Below, in pieces: positions 19,611 through 28,619 of a stretch of 64,000 nt of DNA. The position numbers were made by a program, and so were the translations under genes. Positions within the stretch are counted from its first letter, which is position 1. Each line of letters starts with the position of its first letter. The notes under the pieces were generated by a model. That model was not told the origin of the DNA, ran no database searches, and saw nothing but the letters and a program-made list of their open reading frames with translations. Where the stretch lies: NCBI RefSeq assembly GCF_000298295.1, contig NZ_AMGM01000008.1, positions 1 to 64,000 on the forward strand, read 5' to 3'. Origin of the DNA: Cecembia lonarensis LW9 (GTDB lineage: Bacteria; Bacteroidota; Bacteroidia; Cytophagales; Cyclobacteriaceae).

Positions 19611-19690
19611 CTGATTAAAGTCAGTATTTTTTTATAATTTCTGACATATATTGAAGGCAAAACAAGAATCAAAACAATAACCAAACGGCC

Positions 19691-20494
19691 ATGAAAATAC
19701 TTGTCCCTACAGACTTTTCAGACAATGCAGCTAATGCTTTGGAATTTGCAAAAAAAATTGCCCACAAGGAGAATGCTTCTATCACATTATTTTATGCCTT
19801 TTATGCAGTTTATGATTTTGCTGCCCAAGCCACAGAAATACTTGGTCAAATCGAACAGGATGCCAAAACAGCACTAAAGAAAGCAGTGGAAGAAGGAAAG
19901 GCAGAAGGCCTGGAGTTTAACTATAAAATCGTACAGGGAACGGTTGCTTCAGCTGTAACTTCTTTTGCATACAGGGAAGATTATGACCTGGTGGTGATGG
20001 GTACCCAAGGTGCAAGCGGTATTAAGAAAGCATTGATTGGGTCCAACACAGGACATGTAATCAAGGAAAGCAAAACCAGCGTAATAGCAGTGCCTGAAAA
20101 AGCAAAATTGGAATTGGTAACAAAAATTTCAGTGGGTCTCGAACTTGAGAAAGAAGAGGAGAAGTTTTTCAATAGTTTATTTAAGCTCACCGTGGACCTT
20201 GGGCTGCCCTATGAATTTTTCCACATCCAAAAAGAGGGGAATTTCGAAAAAGAGATAGAGTTTAAGGGACTTGAAGCACATCTCAAAGAAAAATACCCAG
20301 GGCTTAGTCTTGATTTTAAAATTTATAACCATAAGGATACAGAAAAAGGCCTCAAGGATTATCTTAATACAAATAAAGATAGCTTTCTGGTGATGTTTTA
20401 TAAGGGAAAATCTTTCTTCGAATACTTGTTTAACAAAAGTGAAAGCCTAAAAATGGCTTATCATACCCATGTGCCGCTTCTGATTATCAAATAA
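19691..20494 (+). CDS. Universal stress protein, tandem UspA domains
   Basis: A 267-residue protein with two Usp folds. The first (about 1-140) begins KILVPTDFSDNAANALEFA and has the ATP-binding pattern GTQGASGIKKALIGSNTGHV (G-2x-G-9x-G-S/T-like). The second (about 145-267) keeps the general fold and ends YHTHVPLLIIK but lacks this nucleotide motif, so it is probably degenerate. The usual role is stress survival through nucleotide sensing. Confidence 0.93.
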   Translation: MKILVPTDFSDNAANALEFAKKIAHKENASITLFYAFYAVYDFAAQATEILGQIEQDAKTALKKAVEEGKAEGLEFNYKIVQGTVASAVTSFAYREDYDLVVMGTQGASGIKKALIGSNTGHVIKESKTSVIAVPEKAKLELVTKISVGLELEKEEEKFFNSLFKLTVDLGLPYEFFHIQKEGNFEKEIEFKGLEAHLKEKYPGLSLDFKIYNHKDTEKGLKDYLNTNKDSFLVMFYKGKSFFEYLFNKSESLKMAYHTHVPLLIIK

Positions 20495-20514
20495 TTTTTC
20501 TTTAAAAAATAAAT

Positions 20515-20544
20515 GGGACTGACTTTAATATTTTAGCCAGCCCC
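20515..20544 (-). terminator. Terminator of the 5'-nucleotidase-like gene
   Basis: Read on minus, GGGGCTGGCT pairs with AGTCAGTCCC over 10 bp, including two G-T wobbles, around a 10-nt A/T loop. It is followed by ATTTATTTTTT. It is better paired on minus than plus (two A/C mismatches), so it fits the minus-strand gene ending at 20614. Confidence 0.6.
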
Positions 20545-20613
20545 TTTGTTTCTATTATTATAAGCAAATCCAAATTATGAATTCATAATCCCGGTCAATG
20601 CTTCATGACACGA

Positions 20614-22305
20614 TTACCTGAACTCATAATCTACACCTGACACTTGTGTCAATAAGGTAGCTGGTGCATCCAAAGCCACTGCTGCTCCTCTTGGGGTTGG
20701 GTTAACAGGTGAGTTTTCCCTGAGATAGTTCAGCATGACATCATGCAATGTTAAATCCAGATTTTGCACATTTTTTACATTATTCATCCTACAGACCACA
20801 TCTTCAGGATCTCCCTCACGTTCGCATGCAGATATGCTGTATATCTTATTCATGTCCAAAGGTTGCCCCTTGATTGTCATGGAATCGACACGCTTACCTT
20901 CGTCTCCAAATGCGTGAAATCTAACTTCCATCCCATTAAATTTGATCACCCAGCCACCAAACCTTTTGGAGGCATCTTCAGCAAACACATTATTCAGCTC
21001 ATTTTCCATCCAGTTCCATAACTGCTGACCCGTAACCTCACCTTTTCTGACGATGCTATCTACAGGTAACATGTCATAAATAAACCCCCTGGTGATGGGG
21101 ATGTTTCCGGTTTCATCCGGTGTAACCAAAGGAGGACAAAAACGGAATCCATTGGATAATACAATATCTATATCTGGCATGTTATACCTCAGTGCATCTG
21201 TCACCATGGTATCGATAGGGTTTTCGATTACAAAATACCTGTATAATGGTACGGTACTGTAGCCCACCACTGTATTGATATCTTCCTTGAAAGGCGCTTC
21301 TACCTCTTCAATAATTTTTGCTATTCTTGGAGAACCCTTGATATCATCCGCAGGAACATCCAATAAGGCATATTCATCACTGACTACTTTTCCTTTGTCT
21401 ACCTCAAGAACCAATTTACCCAAGAATGAGCCAAAAGCACCTGGCTGTACTACCTTAGCATATTTTCCCTGGATAGGTCTCCTTACTCTTTCATGGGTAT
21501 CTGCCCCAAAAATGTAATCTACTCCCTCACAAGCAGGGTGGTTGGAAAGTGCTATTTCCTGTGATAAGCCAGTATGGGAAAGAATTCCTACAAAAGCACA
21601 CTGTTCCTGATTCCTAAGTACATCTACATAATGCGCCAGATTTTCTTCAGGTTTGGTGAAGATGATACCTTCACTGTAACCTGGCGATTGTCTTTTGGGG
21701 ACCAAATGGTCATTGTATCCAACAAATCCAAATTTCACCCCGTTTACTTGCCAAATATAATAAGGTGGAAAAATCAGCTCTCCCCGCTTACCATCCCCTA
21801 AATCATGATACATATTGGCACAAACCTTATTGCCATGCAAAGCACCCATGAGTTGCTGCATAGGTCCTTTATTATATACCACTTCCCAATTACCAGGGAG
21901 GTATAGATCGTATGACATGGCATTTAAAATGGGGACAATGGCTTTACCTTCCGTTTTCACAGAAAGCATGGAACCCTGAAACATATCCCCTGTATCCATC
22001 AACAATGAATATTCCGCTTTAGCCCTTTCTTCCTGAATAAACGTATGTAGATTGGCATAACCTCCAGCCTTTCTGAATACTGCCTGACCATCTTCCCAAT
22101 ACAATTCATCATGGGGATGGATTTGACAATGTACATCGGTAGTTTGAAGAAAAGTGACTTTGAACTTATCCTTAGGCTCACCGTTTCCGATGGATGATTC
22201 AGGTTTAGGGCTGCTACAAGAAGTCAGTGGACTGGCGGCAAATAAACCTGTACCCGCTCCTAAGGCTCCTAATTTTTTAAGAAATTCTCTTTTTGATGTA
22301 TTCAT
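20614..22305 (-). CDS. Exported metallophosphoesterase / 5'-nucleotidase family lipoprotein
   Basis: About 563 residues from ATG 22305; the longer frame from 22443 adds 46 residues that do not resemble a signal. The N-terminus SKREFLKKLGALGAGTG is Tat-like (KR instead of RR), followed by a lipobox-like LTSC. The N-terminal metallophosphatase domain has TTDVHCQIHPHDELYWEDGQ, DTGDMFQGSM, GNWEVVYNKG and GILSHTGLSQE metal-ligand motifs. The C-terminal 5_nucleotid_C domain has ALRYNMPDIDIVLSNGFRF and GFIYDMLPVDSIV. GNWE replaces the usual GNHE, so the motif histidine is missing, as in the SoxB-like/thiosulfohydrolase branch. It probably hydrolyses extracytoplasmic nucleotides, but substrate is open because of this change. 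Confidence 0.85.
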   Translation of the reverse strand: MNTSKREFLKKLGALGAGTGLFAASPLTSCSSPKPESSIGNGEPKDKFKVTFLQTTDVHCQIHPHDELYWEDGQAVFRKAGGYANLHTFIQEERAKAEYSLLMDTGDMFQGSMLSVKTEGKAIVPILNAMSYDLYLPGNWEVVYNKGPMQQLMGALHGNKVCANMYHDLGDGKRGELIFPPYYIWQVNGVKFGFVGYNDHLVPKRQSPGYSEGIIFTKPEENLAHYVDVLRNQEQCAFVGILSHTGLSQEIALSNHPACEGVDYIFGADTHERVRRPIQGKYAKVVQPGAFGSFLGKLVLEVDKGKVVSDEYALLDVPADDIKGSPRIAKIIEEVEAPFKEDINTVVGYSTVPLYRYFVIENPIDTMVTDALRYNMPDIDIVLSNGFRFCPPLVTPDETGNIPITRGFIYDMLPVDSIVRKGEVTGQQLWNWMENELNNVFAEDASKRFGGWVIKFNGMEVRFHAFGDEGKRVDSMTIKGQPLDMNKIYSISACEREGDPEDVVCRMNNVKNVQNLDLTLHDVMLNYLRENSPVNPTPRGAAVALDAPATLLTQVSGVDYEFR

Positions 22306-22561
22306 CTTGGTTTTGGTTTCCTTTGGGTTATGCATTCCTTGAGAAGATTTTTTGGTTTGATAATTACCTAAGGTTCTTGAATAAACCAATGGTAGCATGA
22401 TTTTTGAATAGCATATATTTTGGCAAAATATACTTGAATCCAAATATCAAATAATTGAAAAGGAAACTTTGTGACTTTTATTACAGGAAATTATTCAACA
22501 CAGCTGTTAATGGCTGAAAATGATATTTTTTTGTAATTTCATATAAAATCAAAAAACCGAC

Positions 22562-23434
22562 ATGAAGAAGAACCATCTGCTGTTTGCTATGCTATTGCTC
22601 TTTAACCTTTCTTTCAGCATTGGCTGTTGGGGGCAGATTTCAGATGGCCGTTCTTTGCTTTGGAAAATATCAGGAGATAAACTTCCAGCTGATTCCTATC
22701 TATTTGGGACCATTCACATCATCTGTCAAGATCAGTTTAAGATGGATGAGCGGATTTTGAAAGCTTTTGAATCTTCAGAGAAAATAGCATTGGAACTTAA
22801 CCTTTCAGATCAAAATGAACTGATGGCCATGCAAAAGCTTTCAATGAACGAAAACTTTTCAAATATTCAGGATGAATTCGAAGAAGAGGACCGGGAGGCA
22901 ATTGATGCATTTTTAACAGAACATTATGGGATAGGACTTCAGCAGTTTGGCATATTCAAACCATTCGCACTTTCCAGTTTGATTTTGGTTAAATTATTAC
23001 CCTGTGAAGAAGTTGGTAGCTATGAGTTGTTTTTTGTCGAAAAAGCAAAAGAAAAATCCATACCCATGATGGGCTTGGAAAGTGGAGACTTTCAAGCTGG
23101 ACTTTTTGATCAAATACCCCTTCAACAACAGCTGGTTGATTTGGGGAGAATGGTCACTGATCCAGAAAGTTTAAAAGAATTCGAAGAATTGGTAAAAGCC
23201 TATCTGGACGAAGATATTGACCGGCTCTATGCCCTGATTACGGAAGCAGATTTATTTGTGGAGTATGGAGACCTTCTTTTAGTAGAAAGAAACAAAAACT
23301 GGATTCCTATCATCGAATCATTGATCATGGAGCAGTCCACCTTTATCGCAGTGGGTTCGGGCCATTTGGCCTCAGAAGTGGGAATCATACAATTGCTTCG
23401 GAATGCAGGTTATTCGGTAGAGCCTATCAAATAA
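22562..23434 (+). CDS. TraB/GumN family protein, secreted
   Basis: A 290-residue protein with a signal peptide (MKKNHLLFAMLLLFNLSFSIGCWG). The TraB/GumN/PrgY core starts LLWKISGDKLPADSYLFGTIH, contains the GTxH motif and EKIALELNL segment, and ends with a second conserved stretch FIAVGSGHLASEVGIIQLLR. The two GxxH-like sites are thought to be a metal-dependent hydrolase or peptidase centre, but function in bacteria is not settled. It is a single gene. The MITE-like element begins 50 bp after its stop. Confidence 0.9.
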   Translation: MKKNHLLFAMLLLFNLSFSIGCWGQISDGRSLLWKISGDKLPADSYLFGTIHIICQDQFKMDERILKAFESSEKIALELNLSDQNELMAMQKLSMNENFSNIQDEFEEEDREAIDAFLTEHYGIGLQQFGIFKPFALSSLILVKLLPCEEVGSYELFFVEKAKEKSIPMMGLESGDFQAGLFDQIPLQQQLVDLGRMVTDPESLKEFEELVKAYLDEDIDRLYALITEADLFVEYGDLLLVERNKNWIPIIESLIMEQSTFIAVGSGHLASEVGIIQLLRNAGYSVEPIK

Positions 23435-23484
23435 TTTTTATCTCCAAAGACACATTATTAACTTTTATTAATTACAAACTGATA

Positions 23485-23798
23485 TAATTAGGGCATGCTG
23501 AAAAACGCCAATTGGAGAATAATTTCTTTAAATTTTGATGAATACCCCATTTATTAAGCACTGTCTTTTTAAGCAGGTGCAAACTTATTAAATGCTCTGG
23601 TTTGATTTGCGTGCACTTGAAAATTTCAAAATTTGAAATTATCAGGCTAGCCAGGCATACCATCCCTGCCTGTCGACTTGACAGGTTCAAATAGGGCTCA
23701 TTCGAAGAATAAGCATACATCTTCATTCGCCCGCTTTGAACTTGCCTACCGATAGGGAGGGCTGGCATACCTGAGACTTTTTCAGCAAGCCCTAATTA
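23485..23798. mobile_element. MITE-like element with terminal inverted repeats (314 bp including 6-bp TAATTA flanks)
   Basis: The left end TAATTAGGGCATGCTGAAAAA (23485-23505) and the complement of the right end (23778-23798) agree in 20 of 21 positions. TAATTA occurs at both outer ends and could be a 6-bp target duplication, leaving GGGC(A/T)TGCTGAAAAA as the terminal inverted repeat. The inside encodes no transposase. It contains smaller palindromes (CCTGCCTGTCGACTTGACAGG near 23665 and CTACCGATAGG near 23748). An apparent 98-codon minus-strand frame crosses it but has no protein features. It is probably a non-autonomous derivative of an insertion sequence. Confidence 0.65.
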
Positions 23799-23883
23799 TA
23801 AAAATCTAGAGGTATTTTCCTGATTTTCATGACTTTTAATAGGATTTTATTAAATTCGGGTGCTACTTATCACCTCCTACATC

Positions 23884-24444
23884 ATGAAAAACGCAAGCAA
23901 AACATTGAGTTATGGATATGTAAAGCAATTGACTTTAGTACTTGTTGCTGCAATCATCTTTCCTTTTTTCATTCACTTACTTCCTCCCTATAATGGATTT
24001 CCCGTGGGCGCCTATTTGCTACCTATGTTTTATATTCCATTCATAGCTTTGTTTGCTTATGGATGGAGATTAGCTTTACCCATTGCATTATTAGCCCCAT
24101 TTTTAAACACCATGATTACTGGAAACCCAAACTGGGAATTTTTGGTGGTACTAACCTTAGAATTGACTATTTTTTCTTGTATTGCCTATCTCTTGCTACA
24201 AAGTGATAAAGTCAAATTATTTGCTGCACCATTGTCATATATTGGAGCTAAAATCAGTTCATCGATACTTCTTTTGTTTATTCCTTTGGTAAAAGCAGTT
24301 CCTTTTGATTTCTTAATTTCTTCCACGCTTAGGGCTATTCCAGGAATCGGGTTACTTCTTTTGATCAATTATTTGATGCTTAAGTATTTTAATCCTAACA
24401 ATTCCGTGCATAAAAAGAATTTCAATATAGGCCATCAGCAATAA
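23884..24444 (+). CDS. Small integral membrane protein, possible ECF-type substrate-binding component
   Basis: About 186 residues from ATG 23884 (MKNASKTLSYGYVKQLTLVL). It has about six hydrophobic segments (LVLVAAIIFPFFIHLL; VGAYLLPMFYIPFIALFAYGW; LALPIALLAPFLNTM; LELTIFSCIAYLLL; ISSSILLLFIPLVKAV; PGIGLLLLINYLML), short loops and no enzyme motif. Size and topology fit S-components of energy-coupling-factor vitamin/nucleobase transporters, but the match is not decisive. It ends 1 bp before the phosphoribosyltransferase start, which suggests tight coupling of uptake and salvage. No ECF ATPase is nearby. Confidence 0.6.
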   Translation: MKNASKTLSYGYVKQLTLVLVAAIIFPFFIHLLPPYNGFPVGAYLLPMFYIPFIALFAYGWRLALPIALLAPFLNTMITGNPNWEFLVVLTLELTIFSCIAYLLLQSDKVKLFAAPLSYIGAKISSSILLLFIPLVKAVPFDFLISSTLRAIPGIGLLLLINYLMLKYFNPNNSVHKKNFNIGHQQ

Positions 24445-24445
24445 C

Positions 24446-25897
24446 ATGAGCGAAAGTAAAACTCCCCTATCTCTGGACCAAATCAAGCAAAGGTTGCAGG
24501 CATATCCCTTACCCAAAGTGGATTTGGTGGTAGGCATAGCGGAAGGCGGTAGGATTCCTGCTCAAATGGTTGCCGGATTTTTGGGTAAGCCCTTGATCAC
24601 TGTAAAGGTGAATTTTCGGGACAAGGACAATCAGCCTCATAGAACAAGCCCTGAGTTTCTTGAACCCTTCTCTTTAAACTTCCAAAAAGGGGCTTCAATT
24701 TTATTGGTAGACGATGTCGCTGTAACAGGTAAAACTTTGGAAGTGGTGAAGGAAAAGCTAAATGATTATCAGGTACTGACATTTGTATTCAAAGGTAAAG
24801 CAGACCATGTGCTTTTCCCTGAAATCAAAACCTGTGTGACATGGCCTTGGAAAGCTGTTAAGGAAGATGAATTACATCAAAACAGTGAAAGAAGAAAATT
24901 TTTGAAATCCCTGGCAGGAATTACAGCAGGCATGATGCTTCCTTTCGGAGGTAAAGCAGTGGCTGATATGGACCAACAAAATAGGTTTTCAAAAGATCCA
25001 AACAGGGACAGGTTCGGGGATTTATTGCCCAAGAGAAAATTCGGTAATACAGGCATTGAAATGACCATGCTTGGACTTGGTGGTGCCCATATAGCCAGAA
25101 TGAGTGAAAAAGAAGCAGAAAGAACCATAGAAACTGCTTTGGAGGGCGGAATCCGTTTTTTTGATAATGCAGAATCCTATGGCAATGGACTGGCAGAAAA
25201 ACGGTATGGCATGTTCCTGACGCCCAAATACCGAGATGTAGCCTTTATACAAAGTAAAACCACTGCAAGGGATGCCAAAACTGCCAAAGCCCACTTGGAA
25301 GGAAGCTTAAAACGCATGAATACAGACTTTTTGGACTTATGGTTTATCCATGCAGTTAGCAGCCCGGGAGATGTAGATCATAGAATAAATAATGGGGTTT
25401 TGGATGTTTTTTTGGAAGCCCAGCAAAGTGGAAAAGTTAAATACATAGGCTTTTCAGGACATTCCGATTATAAAGCACATCTCCGGATGTTGGAAAAGAG
25501 TGATACCATGCAGGCTTGTCAAATGCCTGTAAATGCCTTTGATCCTAACTACAAAAGTTTCATCAATAATGTAATGCCCCAACTGATCGAAAAGAATATA
25601 GCTCCAATTGCTATGAAAACTTTGGCCAATGGAGGCTTCTTTGGGGGCACTTCCCATTTTATGCATGGCAACAAACCTAAGATTGTCCCCAATGTACTGA
25701 CTGTAGAAGAAGCGCTCTATTTTTCTTGGTCACTTCCCGTTTCGGTTTTGGTAACCGGTGCTGATGATGCACAAATGCTCAAGGAAAAAATTGACCTGGC
25801 CAAAAAATTCAAAGCCTTTCATGAGGATAAAAGGTTGGAATTGGTAGAAAAGGTGGCGGACTTTGATGGACAGTTCGTGGAATATTATAAGGTTTGA
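24446..25897 (+). CDS. Phosphoribosyltransferase joined in frame to a Tat-type aldo/keto reductase
   Basis: Residues 1-136 form a type I phosphoribosyltransferase: VVGIAEGGRIPAQMVAGFLG, then the PRPP loop ILLVDDVAVTGKTLEVV (about 85-101). Residues 170-483 form an aldo/keto reductase with Asp/Tyr in RFFDNAESYGNG, Lys in FIQSKTTA and His in LWFIHAVSSP. Between them is SERRKFLKSLAGITAG, an N-terminal Tat motif now buried at about 147-162. Adding one A to the A4 at 24879-24882 would end the transferase with a TGA near 24887 and let an ATG at 24867 open the reductase as MNYIKNSERRKFLK. The fusion may therefore be an artefact of one missing base separating two overlapping genes. Confidence 0.85.
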   Translation: MSESKTPLSLDQIKQRLQAYPLPKVDLVVGIAEGGRIPAQMVAGFLGKPLITVKVNFRDKDNQPHRTSPEFLEPFSLNFQKGASILLVDDVAVTGKTLEVVKEKLNDYQVLTFVFKGKADHVLFPEIKTCVTWPWKAVKEDELHQNSERRKFLKSLAGITAGMMLPFGGKAVADMDQQNRFSKDPNRDRFGDLLPKRKFGNTGIEMTMLGLGGAHIARMSEKEAERTIETALEGGIRFFDNAESYGNGLAEKRYGMFLTPKYRDVAFIQSKTTARDAKTAKAHLEGSLKRMNTDFLDLWFIHAVSSPGDVDHRINNGVLDVFLEAQQSGKVKYIGFSGHSDYKAHLRMLEKSDTMQACQMPVNAFDPNYKSFINNVMPQLIEKNIAPIAMKTLANGGFFGGTSHFMHGNKPKIVPNVLTVEEALYFSWSLPVSVLVTGADDAQMLKEKIDLAKKFKAFHEDKRLELVEKVADFDGQFVEYYKV

Positions 25898-25956
25898 TGT
25901 AAGAATATTTGTTCTTTTGCCTTACAAAATCCTAATTTTAGAAAAATTAAAAATTC

Positions 25957-27657
25957 ATGAAATACACTTTCTTAGTCGGCCTGATTGCCATGCTCCTATT
26001 TGCATGTGGAGCGGATAAATTTGCCGATCAGGTTTATTTGAATGGCACTATATACACCGTAGATGCATCTAGACCCCAAGTAGAAGCCATAGCCGTAAAA
26101 GAGGGGCTTATCCTTGCTGTGGGCAGCAAAGAAGAAATTCAAAAATTAATTGGTAATAAAACTGAAGTCATTGACTTGGCAGGAAAAACAATGACTCCCG
26201 GTTTTATAGAATCCCACGCGCACTTAATGGGAATAGGCTATAATAAACTGGACATAGACCTTATGTATGTCCAAACCTATGATGAACTCGTAGAAAAAGT
26301 TGCCGAAGCAGCAGCAAATGCCGAACCGGGAGAATGGATTACGGGAAGAGGTTGGCATCAGGATAAATGGATTAAAATGCCTGAAAATACGGTGAAAGGT
26401 TTCCAGACGCATGAGCAACTGAGTGCAGTCACACCTGATAACCCGGTTTTTTTGGCTCATGCTTCAGGTCATGCGTCATTTGTCAATCAAAAAGCCTTGG
26501 AATTGGCAGGTATCACCCCATTGGGAAGTGAAAACCCCATTCAAGAAGTCGAAGGTGGAGAAGTTTTAAGAGATGAACTGGGCAACCCAACCGGTGTCTT
26601 GGTAGAAACAGCATCAGGACTGGTGAGGAAACTTGTACCGGAAGATACTCCGGAAAGAAGAGAGAAAGCACTTGAATTGGCATTACAGGAACTTGCAGAA
26701 AAAGGTATCACCTCCTTTCATGATGCCGGAAGCGGTCAGGATTTCATTGATCTTTTAGAACAATTTAAAGCAGAAGGGCGCCTCACTTCCCGCATGTACG
26801 TCATGCTCAGCAGCAGGCAGCCAAATCTATTGCAAGACTGGTACAAAAAAGGCCCTCATATAGATCCTGACCATATGGTAACCGTCAGATCCATCAAACT
26901 CAACATGGATGGTGCATTGGGGCCATGGGGTGCTTGGTTGTTGGAAGATTACGAAGATAAGCCAGGCCATAGAGGTCATGAGACGATGCCCATAGCTTTG
27001 GTAACAGAAGTTTCTGAAAAAGGATTGGAGTTGGGTTTTCAGGTATGTTCCCATGCTATTGGAGACCGAACCAACAGGGAGGTTTTGGACAGGTATGAGG
27101 CCGCATTTGCCAAATTCCCAGCCGTCACCGATCACCGTTTCAGGGTAGAACATGCCCAACACCTACATCCTGATGACATCAGCAGGTTTGGTGAATTGGG
27201 CGTCATCGCAGCCATTCAGGCCATACACCTGAGTTCGGACAGACCTTGGGCCATTGGTAGATTAGGTGCCAAAAGGATCAAAGATGGTGCCTATGTATGG
27301 CAAAAATTACTGCAATCAGGAGCGATCATTTCCAATGGTACCGATGCTCCTGTGGAGCCTTTGGATCCTGTGCCCTCTTTCTTTGCCTCGGTAACAAGAA
27401 AAACCCTTAAAATGACGCCTGAAGGTGGCTTTGAACCTGATCAAAAGATGACGAGGGAACAAGCACTCAAGTCTTATACCCTTGATGGCGCCTATGCAGA
27501 ATTTGAGGAAGATTTCAAAGGTTCAATCGAAGTGGGAAAAGCTGCTGATTTTACTGTCTTTGACCAGGACATCATGCAGGTTCCCGACAATCAATTGCTC
27601 AATACAAAAGTAACCATGACGGTAGTTGGAGGAAAAACCGTATATAAAGCCGATTGA
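25957..27657 (+). CDS. Amidohydrolase family 3 (YtcJ-like) lipoprotein
   Basis: A 566-residue exported metal-dependent hydrolase. The lipoprotein signal MKYTFLVGLIAMLLFAC gives Cys17. The amidohydrolase fold shows the first metal motif HAH in GFIESHAHLMGIG, later ligands in QVCSHAIGDRTNREVLDRYE and RVEHAQHLHPDD, and a terminal composite beta-domain (GSIEVGKAADFTVFDQDIM). The family removes N-acyl or N-formyl groups from varied substrates, so the exact reaction is not predictable. A terminator follows 9 bp after the stop. Confidence 0.92.
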   Translation: MKYTFLVGLIAMLLFACGADKFADQVYLNGTIYTVDASRPQVEAIAVKEGLILAVGSKEEIQKLIGNKTEVIDLAGKTMTPGFIESHAHLMGIGYNKLDIDLMYVQTYDELVEKVAEAAANAEPGEWITGRGWHQDKWIKMPENTVKGFQTHEQLSAVTPDNPVFLAHASGHASFVNQKALELAGITPLGSENPIQEVEGGEVLRDELGNPTGVLVETASGLVRKLVPEDTPERREKALELALQELAEKGITSFHDAGSGQDFIDLLEQFKAEGRLTSRMYVMLSSRQPNLLQDWYKKGPHIDPDHMVTVRSIKLNMDGALGPWGAWLLEDYEDKPGHRGHETMPIALVTEVSEKGLELGFQVCSHAIGDRTNREVLDRYEAAFAKFPAVTDHRFRVEHAQHLHPDDISRFGELGVIAAIQAIHLSSDRPWAIGRLGAKRIKDGAYVWQKLLQSGAIISNGTDAPVEPLDPVPSFFASVTRKTLKMTPEGGFEPDQKMTREQALKSYTLDGAYAEFEEDFKGSIEVGKAADFTVFDQDIMQVPDNQLLNTKVTMTVVGGKTVYKAD

Positions 27658-27665
27658 AAAACAGT

Positions 27666-27710
27666 AAAAGGCCTGATGGGAGAATGAACCATGAGGCCTT
27701 TTTTCTTTTT
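27666..27710 (+). terminator. Terminator after the amidohydrolase gene
   Basis: AAAAGGCCT (27666-27674) pairs with AGGCCTTTT (27694-27702), and the T-rich tract TTTTTTCTTTTT continues after it. The loop is 19 nt with partial extra pairing (GATGG/CCATG). Confidence 0.8.
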
Positions 27711-27933
27711 ATCTTTTAACCTCTGCCTTGAGGTCAAAGGAAAATAAAGGTATCCCCAGCTGCCGGAGGGGAGAGATTCCAGTTCTAAATGGGTAAATTG
27801 ATTAACTGAAGTTCTGATGGAAGCACCTACATTTCCCCTTATTAGAAAAAGGTGCAGTTTTTACCAAGTTTGTGAATGAAAGCAATCATTTCCTGCTTTT
27901 GATAAATTATCTCTTCAAAATATTTGAAGGATA

Positions 27934-28284
27934 CTATTTACTGCTTTTAACAAATAATCCATTTTGAAATAAATACTCCAAATCTTTCCCAAAAATATTG
28001 AGGTCTCCCAAGGAGTCTCTTGGAATGAAAAACCACCTTTCATTTTCAATTACAGCAGATGTTCCTTCGATAGGACCTTCATTGGCCATGGGTATCCCTC
28101 CATTTCCCTCCAATAAAGAATAGCTTTTTGCGGTCTTAAAACTCTTTGACTTTCTGGGCTCTCCTATTTCCTCTGAAAAATCCCAAAAAGCAATAAGACT
28201 ACTTTCAATAGACGTCAAATGTGTTTGCGGCTTATCACAAGCACTCAAGAATACTGCTGTTATTAAAAACCATAATTTTCTCAT
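27934..28284 (-). pseudogene. Truncated lipoprotein, LamG/concanavalin-like N-terminal fragment
   Basis: A 116-residue frame with lipoprotein signal MRKLWFLITAVFLSAC. The body (LIAFWDFSEEIGEPRKSKSFK ... SYSLLEGNGGIPMANEGPIEG ... RWFFIPRDSLGDLNIFGKDLEYLF) resembles the beginning of secreted LamG-like jelly-roll proteins of Bacteroidota, which normally run much longer. It stops after NIFGKD plus about 15 unrelated residues, and nothing continuing the fold is visible in the 270 bp downstream, so I read it as a 3'-truncated gene. It could still be a short functional lipoprotein. Confidence 0.5.
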
Positions 28285-28288
28285 CTTT

Positions 28289-28570
28289 TTACTGATTTAA
28301 ACTTTTGTGAAATAATAAATTATTCTTAATGAAATATTGCCATTCAAAGGCTCTGTATTCCAGTATGTTTCTATTCCTTTGCGTCCAATTTTTTGCCTTA
28401 TCAATCCATTCAGGGTTAAGGTGGATCAGAAGTTCATGCTCCCTGTCCTCGAGATTATGGAAAGTTAAATAGCAGATCCTGCAAGTGAAAAGCTTTAAGG
28501 TCAGAGCCGACTCTCCTCCAATAGTCGCAATTTTAGGTAATAATCAACTTCCCATCCAGCCACTATTTAA
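28289..28570 (-). pseudogene. Possible decayed coding remnant upstream of the truncated lipoprotein
   Basis: No intact gene fits this 336-bp gap, but minus-strand frames carry protein-like fragments. The clearest runs from about 28500 to a TAA at 28291-28289, including HNLEDREHELLIHLNPEWI and NRNILEYRAFEWQYFIKNN. Another frame contributes DYWRRVGSDLKAFHLQDLLF just upstream, and a third AGWEVDYYLKLRLLEESRL. LIHLNPEWI faintly recalls the end of polysaccharide-deacetylase-like proteins. No ATG opens the main fragment. It ends 4 bp before the truncated lipoprotein, so this whole 0.6-kb stretch is probably decaying DNA. Confidence 0.3.
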
Positions 28571-28619
28571 TGTCAGGTATGTTATAATACACCCTATAGG
28601 TTCAAAAAACCTCAACTAA

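Noticed and set aside
23472-23768. 98-codon minus-strand frame across the MITE-like element
   Set aside because: It follows the palindromic repeats (LPIGRQ-type translations of repeat units), has no start context and no protein-like pattern.
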